Positions 6,785 to 8,044 of a DNA stretch of 8,044 nucleotides are shown here, in pieces. This DNA comes from Actinomycetales bacterium (GTDB lineage: Bacteria > Actinomycetota > Actinomycetes > Actinomycetales > Cellulomonadaceae). Each line of letters opens with the position of its first letter. Positions within the stretch are counted from its first letter, which is position 1. The notes under the pieces were generated by a model, which saw only the letters and a program-made list of their open reading frames with translations, did not search any database and was not told the DNA's origin. A program made the position numbers and the translations under genes. The stretch is from contig JAAYZM010000494.1 of assembly GCA_012514835.1 (NCBI GenBank), forward strand, positions 1 through 8,044. Direction: 5' to 3'.

Positions 6785-7675
6785 ATGACCGCCACAGTGC
6801 AGACCCGGCGCGCGCCGGCACCCGTCTCGCAGGGCACCAGGCGTCGCATCGACTGGAGCCAGCCGTTCGTCTACCTGATCGCGCTCGCGGTCGCGGGTGT
6901 TGCCGTCGGCCCCGTGCTCTACGTCGCGGTCGCCGGCATGCGGACCAACCCGGACTTCTTCACCAACCCCGGTGGCTGGCCCAACCCCTGGACCCTCGAC
7001 AACTACGTGCGGGTCTTTGGTTCGGAGCAGTTCTGGCGTCAGGTGATCGCGAGCACGATCACGGCGCTCGGCACGACCCTCGGCGTCATGCTCGCCGGCG
7101 TCATGGCTGCTTTCGCGATCGCCCGCTACGAGTTCCGCGGCCGGACGGCGATGTACTCGCTGTTCACCGCAGGCCTGATGTTCCCGCTCACGATCGCGAT
7201 CCTGCCCCTGACGGTCCTGCTCCGGCAGGTCGGGCTCTACGGGAGCCTGTGGGGCCTGATCGTCCCGCAGATCGCGTTCGCGCTCCCGACCACGATCATC
7301 ATCCTCGTGCCCTTCCTGCGAGCTATCCCCGGATAGCTCGAGGACGCCGCGTCGATCGACGGGGCGAGCAAGATCGGGTTCTTCTGGCGGATCATGCTCC
7401 CGCTGTCGATGCCCGGCCTGATGACCGTGGGCGTGCTCGCGTTCGTCGGGAGCTGGAACGCCTACCTGCTGCCGCTGTTCGTGCTGCAGGCGGGCGGCGC
7501 CAACCCGCTCGACTACACGCTGCCGCTCGGTGTGCAGTACTTCTCGACCGCGTACGGCCAGGACACGACGGGGGTGCTCGCGTACACGTCGCTCGCGATG
7601 CTCCCAGCGATCCTGTTCTTCACGCTCGCCGAGAAGCGCATCGTCGGTGGCCTCCAGGGTGCCGTCAAGGGCTGA
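6785..7675 (+). pseudogene. Sugar ABC transporter permease 2 (MalG/LacG-like, CUT1), interrupted by in-frame TAG at 7334-7336
   Basis: The second channel subunit, starting 1 bp after permease 1 with GGTGA a few bases before the ATG. Full span is 296 codons including the stop, normal for MalG-like permeases. Codons 1-183 carry four membrane spans (about 27-50, 86-112, 121-145, 155-178) and end ...FLRAIPG. A TAG follows, then the same frame resumes for 112 codons with LEDAASIDGASKIG, LP of the EAA loop, and the last two spans (FVGSWNAYLLPLFVL and LAMLPAILFFTLAEK) to the TGA at 7673-7675. Family members have Glu at the TAG position (PxELExAA), so a single GAG-to-TAG change explains it. The 183-residue product lacks the ATPase-docking loop and two spans and should be inactive. 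An internal ATG at 7394 could start only a 93-residue tail. Alternatives are a sequencing error or a read-through site; TAG is used as a normal stop by the binding-protein gene, against codon reassignment. Confidence 0.88.
7319..7340. repeat. Perfect 10-bp inverted repeat containing the premature TAG of permease 2
   Basis: CGAGCTATCC (7319-7328) is exactly complementary to GGATAGCTCG (7331-7340), with CC between. The T of the TAG (7334) pairs with A7325. If codon 7334-7336 were the expected GAG, that would be the only mismatch in the ten pairs. The repeat lies in coding sequence whose Ile-Pro-Gly and Leu-Glu residues are family-conserved, so it is not an obvious regulatory site. Confidence 0.85.
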
Positions 7676-7698
7676 GCCGCAGTACTACCTCTCCGGAA

Positions 7699-7729
7699 GT
7701 CGGGGGGTGTGCCTGGCACACCCCCCGAC
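7699..7729 (+). repeat. Perfect 15-bp inverted repeat (intercistronic hairpin) between permease 2 and the GH3 gene
   Basis: The arm 7699-7713 (GTCGGGGGGTGTGCC) is exactly complementary to 7715-7729, with one base between; in RNA a stem of about 14 bp with a 3-base loop. It starts 23 bases after the permease-2 stop and ends 31 bases before the hydrolase start. Downstream bases hold no T-run, so it may be an mRNA-processing or stabilising element, a Rho-independent-like partial terminator of the kind common in GC-rich actinobacteria, or both. It would let the transporter and hydrolase be expressed at different levels. Confidence 0.75.
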
Positions 7730-7749
7730 CCGGGTCCACTTCTTGAGCT

Positions 7750-7755
7750 AAGGAA
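7750..7755 (+). promoter_or_regulatory. Ribosome binding site fixing the GH3 hydrolase GTG start
   Basis: AAGGAA lies 5 bases before GTG 7761. The nearby ATG at 7768 is out of frame with the conserved hydrolase sequence, so the GTG is the supported start. Confidence 0.7.
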
Positions 7756-7760
7756 CGCAA

Positions 7761-8044
7761 GTGAGTGATGTCCAGGTGCGTCCGGACGAGGCCGTCGGTG
7801 GCCCCGGACTGTCCCCGAGGGTCCGCGAGATCATCGCGGCGCTGAGCCTCGAGGAGAAGCTCGCCCAGATCTCCGGGCACTGGGTGGACCACGGCGGCAA
7901 CGTCGTGGCCCCGATGGCCGACGTCATGGGCGGCAACAGCGCCTACGACGAGGCGACCCGCCTCGGTATCGGGCACCTCACGCGCGTCTACGGCACGCAC
8001 CCCGTCGAGCCCGGGGAGCGCCGGACGTGGCTGCACCGCGCCCA
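7761..8044 (+). CDS. Glycoside hydrolase family 3 (beta-glucosidase / beta-xylosidase type), N-terminal part only
   Basis: 94 codons and two bases are visible, from GTG to the window edge. The protein opens with a short variable segment, then LSPRVREIIAALSLEEKLAQISG, given here as Leu17 to Gly39, the standard N-terminal signature of GH3 enzymes. After that come NVVAPMADVM and RLGIGHLTRVYGTHPVEPGE. The GxGHLTRxxGTxPV pattern is familiar from actinobacterial GH3 beta-xylosidases/beta-glucosidases of the BxlA kind, which cleave short xylo- or gluco-oligosaccharides from the non-reducing end. No signal peptide is seen, so it probably works in the cytoplasm on sugars brought in by the adjacent transporter. 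The catalytic Asp and acid/base lie beyond the window. It follows permease 2 after 85 bp that contain a strong hairpin, and is likely in the same LacI-controlled operon. Substrate is inferred, not shown. Confidence 0.88.
   Translation, partial: MSDVQVRPDEAVGGPGLSPRVREIIAALSLEEKLAQISGHWVDHGGNVVAPMADVMGGNSAYDEATRLGIGHLTRVYGTHPVEPGERRTWLHRA

Noticed and set aside
7334..7336. Genome-wide reassignment of TAG to a sense codon
   Set aside because: The binding-protein gene in the same operon ends with TAG (5774-5776) directly before the next gene, so TAG acts as a normal stop here.
7394..7675. Separate 93-residue gene starting at the internal ATG in the permease 2 tail
   Set aside because: It is in the same frame as the upstream permease and begins in the middle of the EAA loop, so it is the broken 3' part of permease 2 rather than an independent gene.

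Overview
The window comes from a high-GC actinobacterium. Nearly all codons end in G or C, and the layout resembles plant-polysaccharide degraders of the Cellulomonas / Isoptericola / Cellulosimicrobium type; that placement is inference from gene content and composition. Eight protein-coding loci are visible, two cut by the window edges. There are no RNA genes, IS elements or CRISPR arrays, and no gene-free stretch longer than about 130 bases.

Bases 1-3265 (+ strand) are housekeeping: the 3' four-fifths of gatA, then gatB joined by a GTGA start/stop overlap, then a small GNAT acetyltransferase. GatA and GatB are two subunits of the tRNA-dependent amidotransferase that makes Gln-tRNA(Gln) and/or Asn-tRNA(Asn). 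The GNAT gene ends 3 bp from the end of a convergent LacI-family regulator gene (3269-4282, - strand).

Bases 3269-8044 form a sugar uptake and hydrolysis locus. The LacI regulator diverges from a run of lipoprotein substrate-binding protein, CUT1 permease 1, CUT1 permease 2 and the start of a family 3 glycoside hydrolase. The 129-bp divergent region carries a LacI-type operator (two copies of GAAANCGTT one helical turn apart) overlapping the best -35 candidate. The layout recalls xylobiose/cellobiose-type operons such as bxlE-F-G-A with bxlR of Streptomyces. No ABC ATPase is present, so the transporter would need one encoded elsewhere (MsiK-like).

The most notable observation is that the second permease gene is interrupted by a single in-frame TAG at 7334-7336, at the position where the family normally has the Glu opening the EAA-loop helix. 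Homology continues in the same frame for 112 codons after it. The TAG lies inside a perfect 10-bp inverted repeat (7319-7340). Restoring GAG would break exactly one pair of that repeat, which is the pattern expected of quasipalindrome template-switch mutation (or of a hairpin-induced sequencing error). Two further perfect 15-bp inverted repeats without T-tracts follow the binding-protein gene (5797-5828) and the permease-2 gene (7699-7729), consistent with intercistronic hairpins that set different mRNA levels along the operon.
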